From: Cannabis sativa
Lineage: Eukaryota > Streptophyta > Magnoliopsida > Rosales > Cannabaceae
Direction of reading: 5' to 3'
Assembly: GCF_029168945.1 (NCBI RefSeq)
Contig: NC_083602.1
Location: 9,917,850 to 9,981,849 of the forward strand
Length of the DNA: 64,000 nt
Shown: positions 23,456 through 35,660 of the stretch, one piece after another
Layout of the letters: each line of letters starts with the position of its first letter
Numbering within the stretch: position 1 is the first letter of the stretch
The notes under the pieces: model-generated
Told to the model about the DNA's origin: nothing
What the model saw: the letters and a program-made list of their open reading frames with translations, nothing else
Databases searched by the model: none
Program-made: the position numbers and the translations under genes

Positions 23456-26037
23456 GTAGCTATTTTTCTTGCATAGCAGCTGGGTTTCAGCTTGCTTTGC
23501 CTTGTCTTTTGAATAAAAATTTCATCCTTTTTGTTCAAAAAAAATAATAATAAATAATATATATGAACATAAAAAAATTAATGCAATAAACTAATTAGAA
23601 TATATATTTATATGTATACAATATTTATATATCTAATTGAAAAAGATATACAAAATAAATTTTTATTCAATTATTATATAAATTAACTGCAAAAAATAAC
23701 TGAAAAATATAGAAAATACAAAATACAAAAATTAAATCTACATCTCATATATTTCCAAGCTATTTTTTTACTATCTTTTTTTAGTTATAGTATTGTTCAC
23801 TGTATCTAAAGTTGGGTTTCATCAATTTACATTTGCATGTAGTTTTAAATTTAATTGGGATTTTCTTTCTAAGAATTCATTGTAAAAATAATTATATAAA
23901 TAAAAATCTATGAATAGTTGTATACTCATATTAGCCAACAACATTCACACACATATCACATATAAGTTTACACAAAAGATAAAACTTCTTAGAAAATATA
24001 CATACATATATATAAATAGATACAGACAAATTTATATATACATGACAAACATAAATTTACTACCCAAAAAATATAGAATGATAACAAAAAAAAAAAAAAA
24101 AGAAGAATAAATCAGTTTTACAAATAAAATTTTATATTTAAAAAAAAAAAATCTACTAGAAATATAATAGAATGCTTACCTCAAAGTTTCTTCTAATTTC
24201 AGAACCACTATCACAATTACAAATTCACAATATGTGCCTGTCTATGCGAGAGAAATGGAAGTTTAAACAAAGGAGAGAAACTAAAAATGAAAATACTATA
24301 ACTATAAAACTGTATGTATATATGTGTGAAAAATAAGAACTACTATTACTAATATATAATATATGATATATGCATATACAATACAACAATACAATTACTA
24401 TTACTAATTTACTAATATATAATATTACTAAGATATTTTTAAGTTAATAAATAAAATAATATTTTGAGATTTAATATCAATTAGACAATTACTTTAGTTT
24501 GATCATCCGTTGAGTAGACTCTTAGAGTCTTGGTGCTGCTGATTGGTGAGGTGAGTAGCGTGTGATACTGATATCAAAATATCAATAAATCATATATTAC
24601 CAATCAATAAATCAGCCACAAGGCCCGCCAATCATCACATTTCACCTAGGCACCTATTAGGCTATTAGTATTACAGTCAATCAATACGTTACACACGCCA
24701 GTCATTACATTTAATGTAATTAAATCATTAATATATTATCATACAAATATTAAATTATCAATATTATAGTGTGAAAGTAAAACTTAAAAGTCCAATATAT
24801 CATTAATTTTTTTTTGAAATTTGATATATTGAGAAGAGGAAACAAGCCAAAGTATTTCCATAACAGTTAATAATTAATTATTATATTTTTTTTGAATAAT
24901 TAATTATTATATATAAATATATATAAATGGAGATATATCGAGGCAGATAGTACTTTCCCCGACCCCGCCCTGCCTTCAACTCGGGTATGTAAAATCAACT
25001 CCGTCCCCACCTTTGATCCCCGCTAAGTTGGGGAATCCCCGCCTCATTAGGGGAAGGTCCCCACGGGTCCTTGTGGTGTTTATGTGCAATCCTACTCCTG
25101 GCAGGATGGTACATCTTTAGCAATGAGCGATAAGTGAAAGGTGTTATAGCTTTATGCCTATATAGAACCTCATGTTTCTTATATATTATTATTTAACAAC
25201 AACATAAATATAAATTGATTATTTAATTAAATATATTGTTTACATGTTTATTGTTATGATTATTTATTTAATATATTCATCTATTATAGTGACGTAGTCA
25301 CATTAGAATAAAATCATGATTGTATGTTTAAAATAAGTAGTCCAAAGATTAGTCAGTATATCACTACTAGAAAAATGAGTTTTAGTGACACACATTGTGT
25401 AACTCTAAAACTATATAGTGACACTTCAACGCGCGTCACTAATGAGGGTGACTGGAAAGACAGTTTTTAGTGACACTTCACACGTGTCACTGAACCCTTT
25501 TACATTCATTTTTTGCGCGTCACTATAGGCGGTAACAGCCACACACATTGTAACGCCCTAATGCTAAGGCACGCTACAGTGCTTTTTCAATTACATTGCA
25601 ATCTTCGCTAATCGAAGAGTTTTCTTGAAAAACGTGTCAATTTAAAACTTTTATATTAATTAATAAACTTTTATAATATATTAAAATATTTACAAGTGCC
25701 GGGATCCCGTTTTCAAACATTTAAAAGTAATATTTCAAAATACACATTTTTCAGGTCGCACAGCGACTATCAAAATACAAATCCCAGATGTCCCGAGACC
25801 GAACACTCCAGGTCGCGCTGCTTTGACATGTACAATCCCATCAGAGCTCGGGTTCACACCAGTTCAGTTATCGCCTTTCCTTTACCTACACAAGAAAGTA
25901 GAACTGTGAGTCAACAGACTCAATAAGAAAAGCATATAACATATCATACAATTTTCGACTTGTAACTAGGCGCCCATACACCTATTTACAAGACTTATCA
26001 ACTGATTAAGAACGTTCTTAATGGTTGGTACTATTGA

Positions 26038-26308
26038 CCATGATATCACCCACTACCAGCACTATGATCGCACTGCGTGACCGGCACTATGTTCGTGCCG
26101 CCATGATAGCATCAATAGCACCCGAGAGTACAATTGGCCATAATATCACTCTTAACCAGTACTGTGCCTGTACTGCCGAACCGACACAATTGTTGTGCCG
26201 CTATGATAGCGCCAATTAATACTCTCTGGGGTGAATATCACTCTTAACCAGTACGATGCTTGTACTGCCGAACCGACACAATTGTTGTGCCGCTATGATA
26301 TCACCCAA
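26038..26308. repeat. Hairpin-rich tandem repeat in the LTR (also 32407-32677)
   Basis: Units of about 100 bp carry ATATCACTCTTAACCAGTAC, CCGAACCGACACAATTGT and TGTGCCGCTATGATA, at least twice nearly identical and once diverged. Short hairpins such as CCGACACAATTGTTGTGCCG recur. The array is in both LTRs. Confidence 0.8.
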
Positions 26309-26630
26309 AACATACACAATCACACATACACCATGCATATATCTCATTTAACACGCTATATACAGTTCTTACCTGTTTTCCGAATTCAAGCGTGTTGGCC
26401 GACCTGAACGGAAATGCTCGCGCTAGATGGATGCCCTAATCACATTAAGTGCAACACTGATGAGTGACTCGCTAAATCACTATTCGGGGACTTAAACTTG
26501 AAACTAAAAGTTTCCCTATTAATAAACCACATGGCAATACCCTAAATATCTCAAAATTGGGAAAAACTAGGGTTCGGAAAATTCTCCCAACCCAAGCAGA
26601 CGGTCCCAAACGGAAGTCCAAAACTGGACA

Positions 26631-26682
26631 CCAACCGGTCGACCGGTTGGTACAGGTCCCCCAGAACCGGTCGACCGGTTCT
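26631..26682. repeat. Two adjacent perfect 20-bp palindromes in the 3' LTR
   Basis: CCAACCGGTCGACCGGTTGG (26631-26650) and AGAACCGGTCGACCGGTTCT (26663-26682) are each fully self-complementary and share the 16-bp core AACCGGTCGACCGGTT. They start 32 bp apart. Confidence 0.97.
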
Positions 26683-27672
26683 GTGCTGGGAACACAAAAA
26701 CCAACCCTCTTAACTCAAATCAATCCAAAACTTCACCAAACTTTCCAGTATACCTGTACAATGTATTCACATCATTTTCCAACCAGAATTTCACAGAATA
26801 AGCCAAAGAAACTCAACTTGCCATTAAAGCTCAAAGCTTGAGTTTCAAACTCAAGCTTGCTTAAAACTAATACCAAGCATTAAAATCAACTACCAGAACC
26901 CTTAATCAACCAATATTGAGCATAAAAACCTACCCCTAACTATTTCTAAACTTAACAGCTCCTATTTCACAAATTCACTAATTCTAACTAAGCAAAACTT
27001 AAAAACTAAAGGGGAGTTTATTAGGGTTTACCTTAGATTAATCCTCTTGAATTCCCCAGCTGAAAACATCAACAATCCACAACAAAACCCCCTGGTCTTG
27101 GCTGCTTCGAAGAGAAGAAATGAGGGAGAGACTTGTTCTTCTTTGATATTTTTCTCCTTTTTAATTTTTTTCAAAATGAAATAACATAAATGAAGGGAAA
27201 ATCAATTCCCTTGGCTGAAGGTTTTGACTTGCTAGGTGTCAAGTCACTAGGCTGCCACTTAACTTCTCCCTTGGCAAGTTACTAAAATGCCCTTACTCAT
27301 AAAACTAGGGTATTTCTAAAGCTAAGGGTAAAATGGTCAAATCCCATAACCCCGTTCAATCCCGATAATTTATTTTCTCTAAAATATTCCGCGCTAAGAA
27401 ATAAAGTTCTAAACTTACCCATGTGATCAATCTAACCATCCATCACATTTTCCGTTGTCGCCGAACAAAATTACAAAAATTACATATTTCACATATTAAT
27501 CAAACAATACCCCTAGAGTTTAATAAAATCTCCGAAATTGAGAAAATACAACTCTAATATTTATTTTTAAAATATTGGGGTCCAAAATAATTAAATTCAT
27601 AAATAATAATAAAATAATAGAAATTAGTGCTAATTGCCTTTTCTAATCCGATTTATTAAAGCGGTCGTTACA

Positions 27673-27692
27673 ATTATCCCCCCGTTAAAAGG
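27673..27692 (-). other. Chromovirus polypurine tract
   Basis: On the element's strand the sequence TTTTAACGGGGGGATAA directly precedes the 3' LTR. This is the expected site for plus-strand priming. Confidence 0.8.
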
Positions 27693-27699
27693 ATTTCGT

Positions 27700-30600
27700 C
27701 CTCGAAATCTAACTTGAATAGCTCTGGATATGCTGAGTTCTCACATTAGACTCCAATTTCTAGGTGGCTATCTCCACCTTACTGTTCTTCCATAGCACTA
27801 ACTCAGAACAATAGTCTTGTTTCGAATTTGACTAGGTTGTTCTTTATAGGATAAGTCTGATTGCAGTTCAAGAGCTTCATAACTCAAGATATGAGTCGGG
27901 TCTGACACATATTTCTTTAACATGGAAATATGAAATATGTCATGAACAGCCAACAATGCTGGTGGTAAGGCTAGCCGATACGCTACCTGCCCGACCTTCT
28001 CAAGTATTTGAACTGGCCCAATGAACCTAGGGCTTTACTTACCCTTCTTTCCGAAACACCTAATACCTTTCATTAGTGAAATCTGCATAAACCATGTTTC
28101 CCTGCGTAAAATGTAACATCTTTGCACTTCAGGTTAGCATAACTTTCTGCCTACTTTAAGAAGCAAGCATCCAAATTTTTGATTTAATCAATTTCCAGAC
28201 CCAAGTACTTTCTTTCTCCAATCTCGTCTCAATGAATTGGGAAACGATTTTTTTCCATTATATAACATTTCATAGGAAGCCATTCCTATAGTACTCTGAT
28301 AAAAGCAAGTACTTACTCCATGAACTCTTAAGTCTCCCAATATCTGAATTGTTCTTTCCGACTAACCATGAGTCTGAGGGTGAAAGGCTATCCTAAACTT
28401 TTAACTTGATAATCATAGCCTTCTGAAGACTCACCCAACACTTCAATATGAACCTTGGATTCCTATCTAACCCAATAGATTTAGGGGCTCCATGGAGACG
28501 AAGTATTTCATTCACATACAATTCAGCGTACTGATCCACTGAATATGTAACTCTCACTAGTAGAGAGTGAGCTGATTTGTGAATCTGTCCACGATGGCCC
28601 TTACTGAATCATACATTCCCGTAGTTCCAGGTATTCTAATTATAAAATCCATTGCAATGTCCTCCCACTTCCACTCACGAAGGACTAAAGATTGCAGTAA
28701 CCCTGCCGGCCTTTGGTGTTCAGCTTTAATTTGCTGGCAGGTTAAACACTTGAACCATAACCCACCACCTCTCTTTTTATCCCATATCACCAAAAATAGG
28801 GTTTTAAGTCCTAATACATTTTGGTGGTTCCTGGATGCAATAAGTAAGTGTGGTATGAGCTTCATCAAGTACCTCTTTCTTGATCTCTTCAACATTAGAA
28901 GCACAAACTCGAGCTTTAAATAACAACATTCCATTGTTCGAGACTAAAAGTCTTTAAGTCAACCGACCATTACATGGTCTCAAACTTCAACTAGCTCAGG
29001 GTATTCCAATTGCGCTTTCCTGATCCTTTCTAATTGATCAGATTGAAGTATTAAACTGTGTAACTTTCCAACTACGAATTCAATCCCTGCGTTAACCATT
29101 TCAGAGGCTAGTTAAGGGCTATCAAAACAGTGGTACAAACTTGCCTGCAATTCTTTCTACTCAACGCACCGGCCCCATCGTTGGCCTTACCGGGGTAATA
29201 TAAAATCTCACTATCGTAGTCCTTAAACAAATCCAGCCATCTTCTCCGTCTCATGTTTAAATTCTTCTAGGTGACAATGTACTTGAAATTCTTATGATCG
29301 GTTTAAATATCACGTTTTCACCATAAAAATAATGTCACCATATCTTTAAAGCCAAAAACCACCGCAGCATGTTCAAATCATGAGTTGGATAACGCTGCTC
29401 ATAATCTTTCAGTTGACAAGAAGCATAAGCTATGACTCTATTATCTTGCATCAGAACACATCCCAGATCCTGATTGGATGCATCACAATAAATCCCAAAT
29501 TCCTCTGAATCTGATGATAAAGCTAATTCCGGAGCTATTATCAAACGTTACTTCAACTCCAGGAAACTTGTTTCACACTTATCTGACCACACAAATCTCT
29601 GATTTTTTTCTTGGTCAATTCGGTTAGGGGCATAGAAATTTCAGAGAATCCTTCGACAAATTGTCGATATTAATCTGCTAAACCGAAAAAACTTCGTACT
29701 TCAGTCATGGACTTGGCCTCAGTCAATTCTTCACCTTGTTTGGATCAATCCTAATTCCATTCTTCTCAACAATATGACCCAGAAAGGACACCCCAAACAA
29801 CCAGAATTCGCACTTTAAAACTCCGCATACAACTTGTGGTCCCTAAGTTGCTGTAATACCACCCAAAGATGACGCTCGTGCTTCCTTTCTGGTTGGAAGT
29901 ATACCAGAATATCATCGATAAACACTATAACGTAGTTATCGAGGAAATCCTTGAATACTCTATTCTAAAGATCCATAAAGACCACAGGAGCATTAATCAA
30001 TTCGAATGATATTACCAGAAACTCAAAATGCCCATATCTGGTTCTCAAAGCAGTCTCCGGTATGTCTTCTTCTCAAACTCTGAGTTGATGATAATCAGAT
30101 CGCAAATCAATCCTTGAGAGTATTGTCTTTCCCTGAAGCTAACCAAACAGACCATCAATTCTGGGCAACGGGTACTTGTTCTTAGTCGTCAGCTTGTTTA
30201 GTTCCCGATAATCAATACACATTCTGAGGGAACCATCTTTCATTTTCACAAACAGAATCGGAACTCCCCTGGGCGATACACTGAGTCAAATAAACTCAAT
30301 GTTTAGCATCCCCTGAAGTTGCAACTTAAACTCCTAAAGCCTCGCTGGAACCATTCTATATGGAGCTTAGACAAAAAGTTCAACTCCAGGTGCCATACCA
30401 ACTAAGAAACCAATTTCTCGTTGTGGCGATGCGAAAACCCTGACAACTTCTCGGAAAACACGTCAAGAAAATCTTTCACTGCCCTGATTGCCTCAGGCCC
30501 AAATGTTTCAGGTCTGAAAAGTCACCATTTTCTGCTTACAATCTATACTGGCCGAACACTTGACTAGAAAATCCATTCCCGGTATAATGTCAAATTAATT

Positions 30601-30700
30601 AATTCCAATTTATAAGGTCAACGCTCAACTTCCTATCTTCAATCCTAACCAGCATAGACCTAAAGCGCCCATTAGAGTTAACCAACGCCCCACTAGGCAT
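27700..30700 (-). pseudogene. Chromovirus pol (RT, RNase H, integrase, chromodomain), many stops
   Basis: Reading right to left: RT with [17 protein letters not shown] and catalytic FIDDIL (about 29900-30220); RNase H with YCDASNQDLGCVL and RVIAYASCQLKDYEQRYPTHD (29340-29500); integrase with CLTCQQIKAEHQRPAGLLQSL and WEDIAMDFI (about 28620-28760). A chromodomain remnant WKNSKVEIAT ... KLESNVRT lies next to the polypurine tract (about 27715-27800), which places it among chromoviruses. Frameshifts and stops occur throughout, so no intact polyprotein exists. Confidence 0.85.
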
Positions 30701-30750
30701 TAGGGTTCCAAAAAAAATATCACAAAGCCTTACTCAAAAAGATTAATTAT

Positions 30751-31635
30751 TCACATAGCTATGTATGAACATATAGCTTCCGAATCAAACAACACAAAAT
30801 AAAAGAAGTCGTTTACAGGGAGCTGACCTGCCACCACAGAAGAACTCGCCGCGTCATCAGTTTGAACATTAGCATACTCCGGAGTAGGAACAAATATCGC
30901 TTCCTGCTCTTGCTCTACTTTCTCCACCTGTGGGCAATTTCTCTTAAAATGCCCAACCATACCACATTAAAAACATACCTTTCGATTACATTCTCCGGGA
31001 TGGTGTTTCATACAACGTGGGCACTCAGGGTAAGAATAACCCTGGCGTCCTCCTTTGGCTTGAAACCTTCGAAACCGCTTATTCTGTCTTGAACCCACTA
31101 CTGATGACGTAAATTTCTCCTTCCGCTCAATCAGGGAGCTCCTACCACTACCATCATAACCTGGGATCAGGCAGGTGATATCCTGACCCTCTGCCATAAT
31201 CTCCTGAGGTCCCACAATAATTTCCTCAGGGCTTTCAGCCCAAGAAGCGTTCTTCATATTTGATTCTCCTTGAAAGACTGAAGATTCATGGGTCCAAATC
31301 TTTTCATGCAATGATTCCACTTGATTACCAGCCATTCCATGCTTCGCTGGTAATACCGAATCAAAAATGATTGGCATTTGTGGTAAAGATACTACAGGAA
31401 ACCTTTGTTGCTTCAACCTCTGGATCTCTTCTTCATGTCGTTGAATCACAGCTTCCATTTCTGCAAACCTTTGCTCCAAATCCAACGGAGCCTGTGATTG
31501 ATAACCATCACTCCCGTCGGAAGCCCTCCAAGGGCTTTCACCTTGGTTGCGGGGACAACTTGGACTCCATTCTCTCCAACCATTACTAGCCCTGGCCAAT
31601 TCATTCTGACTCTCCATAATGCACCAGGTGTCCAT
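30751..31635 (-). pseudogene. Chromovirus gag, degenerate
   Basis: It starts MDTWCIMESQNELARASN (31635). A coiled segment AEMEAVIQRHEEEIQRLKQQ is followed by the linker into a CPRCMKHHPGEC motif and, after a stop at 30963, the knuckle remnant GHFKRNCPQ (about 30930-30955). A large internal part of the capsid domain expected between the two is missing. That deletion alone would prevent particle assembly. Confidence 0.8.
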
Positions 31636-31897
31636 TTTATAAGACTAACCTGTCAGTTAGTAAGTCAGCCTGGTCAGGCCACGACCTATTTACATACTTA
31701 CTACCGCACTTACGGATTTTAAGGCAATGCACTTTAAAATAAAATATTTAAATAGTTAAAATCTATTATGCTTCCTAACATGCTTTCACATTCACAATTA
31801 TTTAAAATATTAAACAAATACAGGCTTACTGAACCATGAACCGAGCTTCCTCTGATGAAGATTGTACATGTCTTAGCAAGCTTCGGTAGACAAACCT

Positions 31898-31914
31898 GGC
31901 GGCTCTGATACCAA
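31898..31914 (-). other. Chromovirus primer-binding site
   Basis: On the element's strand it reads TGGTATCAGAGCCGCCA, just inside the 5' LTR. It resembles the initiator-methionine tRNA 3' end used by most plant gypsy and copia elements. Confidence 0.88.
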
Positions 31915-31917
31915 AAT

Positions 31918-34072
31918 TGTAACGCCCTAATGCTAAGGCACGCTACAGTGCTTTTTCAATTACAGTGCAATCTTCGCTAATCGAAGAGTTTTCTTGAAAA
32001 ACGTGTCAATTTAAAACTTTTATATTAATTAATAAACTTTTATAATATATTTAAATATTTACAAGTGCCGGGATCCCGTTTTTAAACATTTAAAAGTAAT
32101 ATTTCAAAATACACATTTTTCAGGTCGCACAGCGACTATCAAAATACAAATCCCAGATGTCCCGAGACCGAACACTCCAGGTCGCGCTGCTTTGACATGT
32201 ACAATCCCATCCGAGCTCAGGTTCACACCAGTTCAGTTATCGCCTTTCCTTTACCTACACATGAAAGTAGAACTGTGAGTCAACAGACTCAGTAAGAAAA
32301 GCATATAACATATCATACAACTTTCGACTTGTAACTAGGCGCCCATACACCTATTTACAAGGCTTATCAACTGATTAAGAACGTTCTTAATGGTTGGTAC
32401 TATTGACCATGATATCACCCACTACCAGCACTATGATCGCACTGCGGGACCGGCACTATGTTCGTGCCGCCATGATAGCATCAATAGCACCCGAGAGTAC
32501 AATTGGCCATAATATCACTCTTAACCAGTACTGTGCCTGTACTGCCGAACCGACACAATTGTTGTGCCGCTATGATAGCGCCAATTAATACTCTCTGGGG
32601 TGAATATCACTCTTAACCAGTACGATGCTTGTACTGCCGAACCGACACAATTGTTGTGCCGCTATGATATCACCCAAAACATACACAATCACACATACAC
32701 CATGCATATATCTCATTTAACACGCTATATACAGTTCTTACCTGTTTTTCGAATTCAAGCGTGTTGGCCGACCTGAACGGAAATGCTCGCACTAGATGGA
32801 TGCCCTAATCACATTAAGTGCAACACTGATGAGTGACTCGCTAAATCACTATTCGGGGAGTTAAACTTGAAACTAAAAGTTTCCCTATTAATAAACCACA
32901 TGGCAATACCCTAAATATCTCAAAATTGGGAAAAACTAGGGTTCGGAAAATTCTCCCAACCGGCAGACCGGTCCCAAACGGAAGTCCAAAAACTGGACAC
33001 CAACCGGTCGACCGGTTGGTACAGGTCCCCCAGAACCGGTCGACCGGTTCTGTGCTGGGAACACAAAAACCAACCCTCTTAACTCAAATCAATCCAAAAC
33101 TTCACCAAACTTTCCAGTATACCTGTACAATGTATTCACATCATTTTCCAACCAGAATTTCACAGAATAAGCCAAAGAAACTCAACTTGCCATTAAAGCT
33201 CAAAGCTTGAGTTTCAAAACTCAAGCTTGCTTAAAACTAATACATTGAAACTCAAGCTTGCTTAAAACTAATACCAAGCATTAAAATCAACTACCAGAAC
33301 CCTTAATCAACCAATATTGAGCATAAAAACCTACCCCTAACTATTTCTAAACTTAACAGCTCCTATTTCACAAATTCACTAATTCTAACTAAGCAAAACT
33401 TAAAAACTAAAGGGGAGTTTATTAGGGTTTACCTTAGATTAATCCTCTTGAATTCCCCAGCTGAAAACATCAACAATCCACAACAAAACCCCCTGGTCTT
33501 GGCTGCTTCGAAGAGAAGAAATGAGGGAGAGACTTGTTCTTCTTTGATATTTTTCTCCTTTTTAATTTTTTTCAAAATGAAATAACATAAATGAAGGGAA
33601 AATCAATTCCCTTGGCTGATGGTTTTGACTTGCTAGGTGTCAAGTCACTAGGCTGCCACTTAACTTCTCCCTTGGCAAATTACTAAAATGCCCTTACTCA
33701 TAAAACTAGGGTATTTCTAAAGCTAAATGTAAAATGGTCAAATCCCATAACCCCGATCAATCCCGATAATTTATTTTCTCTAAAATATTCCCCGCTAAGA
33801 AATAAAGTTCTAAACTTACCCATGTGATCAATCTAACCATCCATCGCATTTTCCATTGTCGCCGAACAAAATTACAAAAATTACATATTTCACATATTAA
33901 TCAAACAATACCCCTAGAGTTTAATAAAATCTCCGAAATTGAGAAATTACAACTCTAATATTTATTTTTAAAATATTGGGGTCCAAAATAATTAAATTCA
34001 TAATAATAATAAAATAATAGAAATTAGTGCTAATTGCCTTTTCTAATCCGATTTATTAAAGCGGTCGTTACA
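31918..34072 (-). repeat. 5' LTR of the chromovirus (2155 bp)
   Basis: TG...CA ends, adjoining the primer-binding site. It is longer than its partner mainly because a 30-bp unit (AAACTCAAGCTTGCTTAAAA) is tandemly duplicated at about 33212-33270. Confidence 0.93.
32958..33051. repeat. Palindrome trio in the 5' LTR
   Basis: The same two perfect palindromes occur at 33000-33019 and 33032-33051. An imperfect third member, CAACCGGCAGACCGGT, lies about 40 bp upstream. In the 3' LTR this third member is eroded to CCCAAGCAGACGGT. Confidence 0.92.
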
Positions 34073-35660
34073 CACATGAAGTGTCACTTTTTTTTTTATT
34101 AAAATTTTTTGAGATATAGTGACACACAAAAAGTGCCACTATATTAAATATTTTTCTATAAAAAAAAATAATATTTAATTATTTTAATTCAAATTTTATA
34201 TATTATAAATAATAATTTATATTAAATATGTCCAAATACAATTAAATATAACAATAATAATTCTAATTAACCAAAAAAACTATTAATTACACCATTATCA
34301 TAATTCTAATAAACCTATCTGTTACTAAACAAAATGTTTACCCAATTTTTTTTTACAAACACAATATTTACATTATTACTCACTAATTCAACAAGAAACA
34401 TTACTAAAATAAATTACATTATTAGTAAGTACCTAAATATTAATCTAATTTTTTTTTACAGACAATTTATTTATTTTTTTAAAAAAAGGGAAACTTTATT
34501 CAAAAAGACAAGCTAATACAAACAAGGCACAAGGCCGACATCACACGGCAGCAACTGAAAACAATAGCAGCAACCACACACAACCTATTACATTCATAAA
34601 ATACATATTTTTACTACAATATTTAGAAAAAAGAAATATAACCCAGAAATAGACAGAACAAACAAAAACCTAAAACAAATCAGATCCATGGCGAGCTTCA
34701 AACGCTGTCACCACGAACTGAGATCGCTGCACAGAAAAATAAACACTATCACCACAAGAGAGAGCGAGAGAGAGACGCACGCAAAAAAAAAAAAAAATAG
34801 AAAAAAACCTATCTATCTTGGGTGATCTCAAAACTTTGGCTGATGGGAAACAAAGGCGGCTAGCGGAGGTTCGTGCACGAAGGAGAATGAGAGAGGGCGA
34901 CTAAGTGAGCTGAGGAGTGTGCAATTGAGAGAACTGGGGAGGAGAAGGGTGGTCGATGGTGGTCAGAGCCCCACCGTGCTGGGAAGAGAGAATGTGCGAT
35001 TGAGAGAGAAGGTGCGGCTGAGAAGTGAGAAGAAGAAGGGGTGCGGCTGAGAAGTGAGGGTGCGTGCGGCTGAGAAGAAAAAGGGGCTGAGTATTATGTG
35101 TTTAGAAAATTTATGATTTTTTATTAATAAGAAAAGAGAAATAATGAGAGATTAAATGAGAAATAGAGAGAGAATAATTAAAACTCAGCAATATATATTT
35201 ATTTTAATGTAATCTTGTATTTTTTTTTTAAAAAAATAATAATTTAAGGTTACTGTAAACCTTAGTATTGTATTTTATATAAGCATTTTCTTTTTTTTCT
35301 TTTTTTCTTTTTAGCTTTTTTTTTCCCAACGTATAAGTGTATTCTTAAAAAAAAAAATTAATAATATATGTATTTTTTTTTAAATTAGGGTTGAGTACAT
35401 ATAGTGACACGCCAGGCATGTGGGGACACACTTTCCTAGTCTCTCTTGGCGTGACTCTATTAGTCAATATTTTTTATAAAAAAAATAAATAGAAAAATTA
35501 TGGATATTACTCTTTAGTGACACTTTATGTTTTTAGTGACACACATTACATGAGGCTAACATTGAAAGTTTAGAGTCTAATTGTGTGTGTCACTAGAAAT
35601 TCTTCCTAGTCTTTAGCACTTTTGTGCATGTCACTAAAGAGTGTCACTAAAAGCCCAAAT
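34073..35660. other. CACTA interior right of the gypsy insertion
   Basis: It is AT-rich apart from a GC-richer block at about 34820-35090 holding several copies of GTGCGGCTGAGAAG or shortened forms. That block may be sequence captured from elsewhere, but no protein or known gene could be read from it. A reversed LINE tail sits at its left (listed separately). Confidence 0.4.
34474..34590 (-). mobile_element. Short LINE 3' tail (possible 5'-truncated copy)
   Basis: On the minus strand, GCCTTGTTTG... CTTGTCTTTTTGAATAAAG followed by a T/A-rich run resembles the 3' end of the LINE at 23490-23530 (CCTTGTCTTTTGAATAAAA). Only about 100 bp can be argued. No target duplication was found. Confidence 0.35.

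Larger units (their letters stand above)
18731..23560 (+). mobile_element. LINE (L1-type non-LTR retrotransposon), full-length but dead
   Basis: ORF1 (DUF4283 plus CCHC knuckle) and ORF2 (endonuclease, reverse transcriptase, zf-RVT) lie in order, followed by CTTTTGAATAAAAATTTC and an A-rich tail (about 23500-23560). It sits in the hAT element just upstream of the transposase ATG. The 5' end is placed near the GC-richer leader start; the exact edge and target duplication are unclear because both flanks are AT-rich. At least five stops or frameshifts lie in the ORFs. Confidence 0.85.
25549..27672 (-). repeat. 3' LTR of the chromovirus (2124 bp)
   Basis: TG...CA ends, adjoining the polypurine tract on its inner side. 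It contains two perfect 20-bp palindromes and a hairpin-rich tandem repeat. The 94-residue reading frame at 26557-26841 is LTR sequence, present also in the partner LTR, and is not taken as a gene. Confidence 0.93.
25549..34072 (-). mobile_element. Ty3/gypsy chromovirus (Tekay/Del-like), complete with two LTRs, defective
   Basis: The two LTRs (25549-27672 and 31918-34072) start TGTAACGCCCTAATGC and end CGGTCGTTACA. A perfect 5-bp target duplication CACAT flanks the element (25544-25548 and 34073-34077). A tRNA-Met-type primer site and a polypurine tract lie at the correct inner edges. Gag, RT/RNase H, integrase and a remnant chromodomain are in chromovirus order on the minus strand. By hand the LTRs differ at roughly 25 positions plus one 30-bp duplication (about 98-99% identity), while the coding region has many stops. 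Confidence 0.93.

Noticed and set aside
26038..26308. CRISPR-like repeat spacing
   Set aside because: Plant LTR tandem repeat with diverged units and no unique spacers; CRISPR arrays do not occur in this context.
26557..26841. 94-residue frame repeated at 32926-33210
   Set aside because: Both copies are the same stretch of the two chromovirus LTRs; no domain, and the palindromes account for its odd composition.
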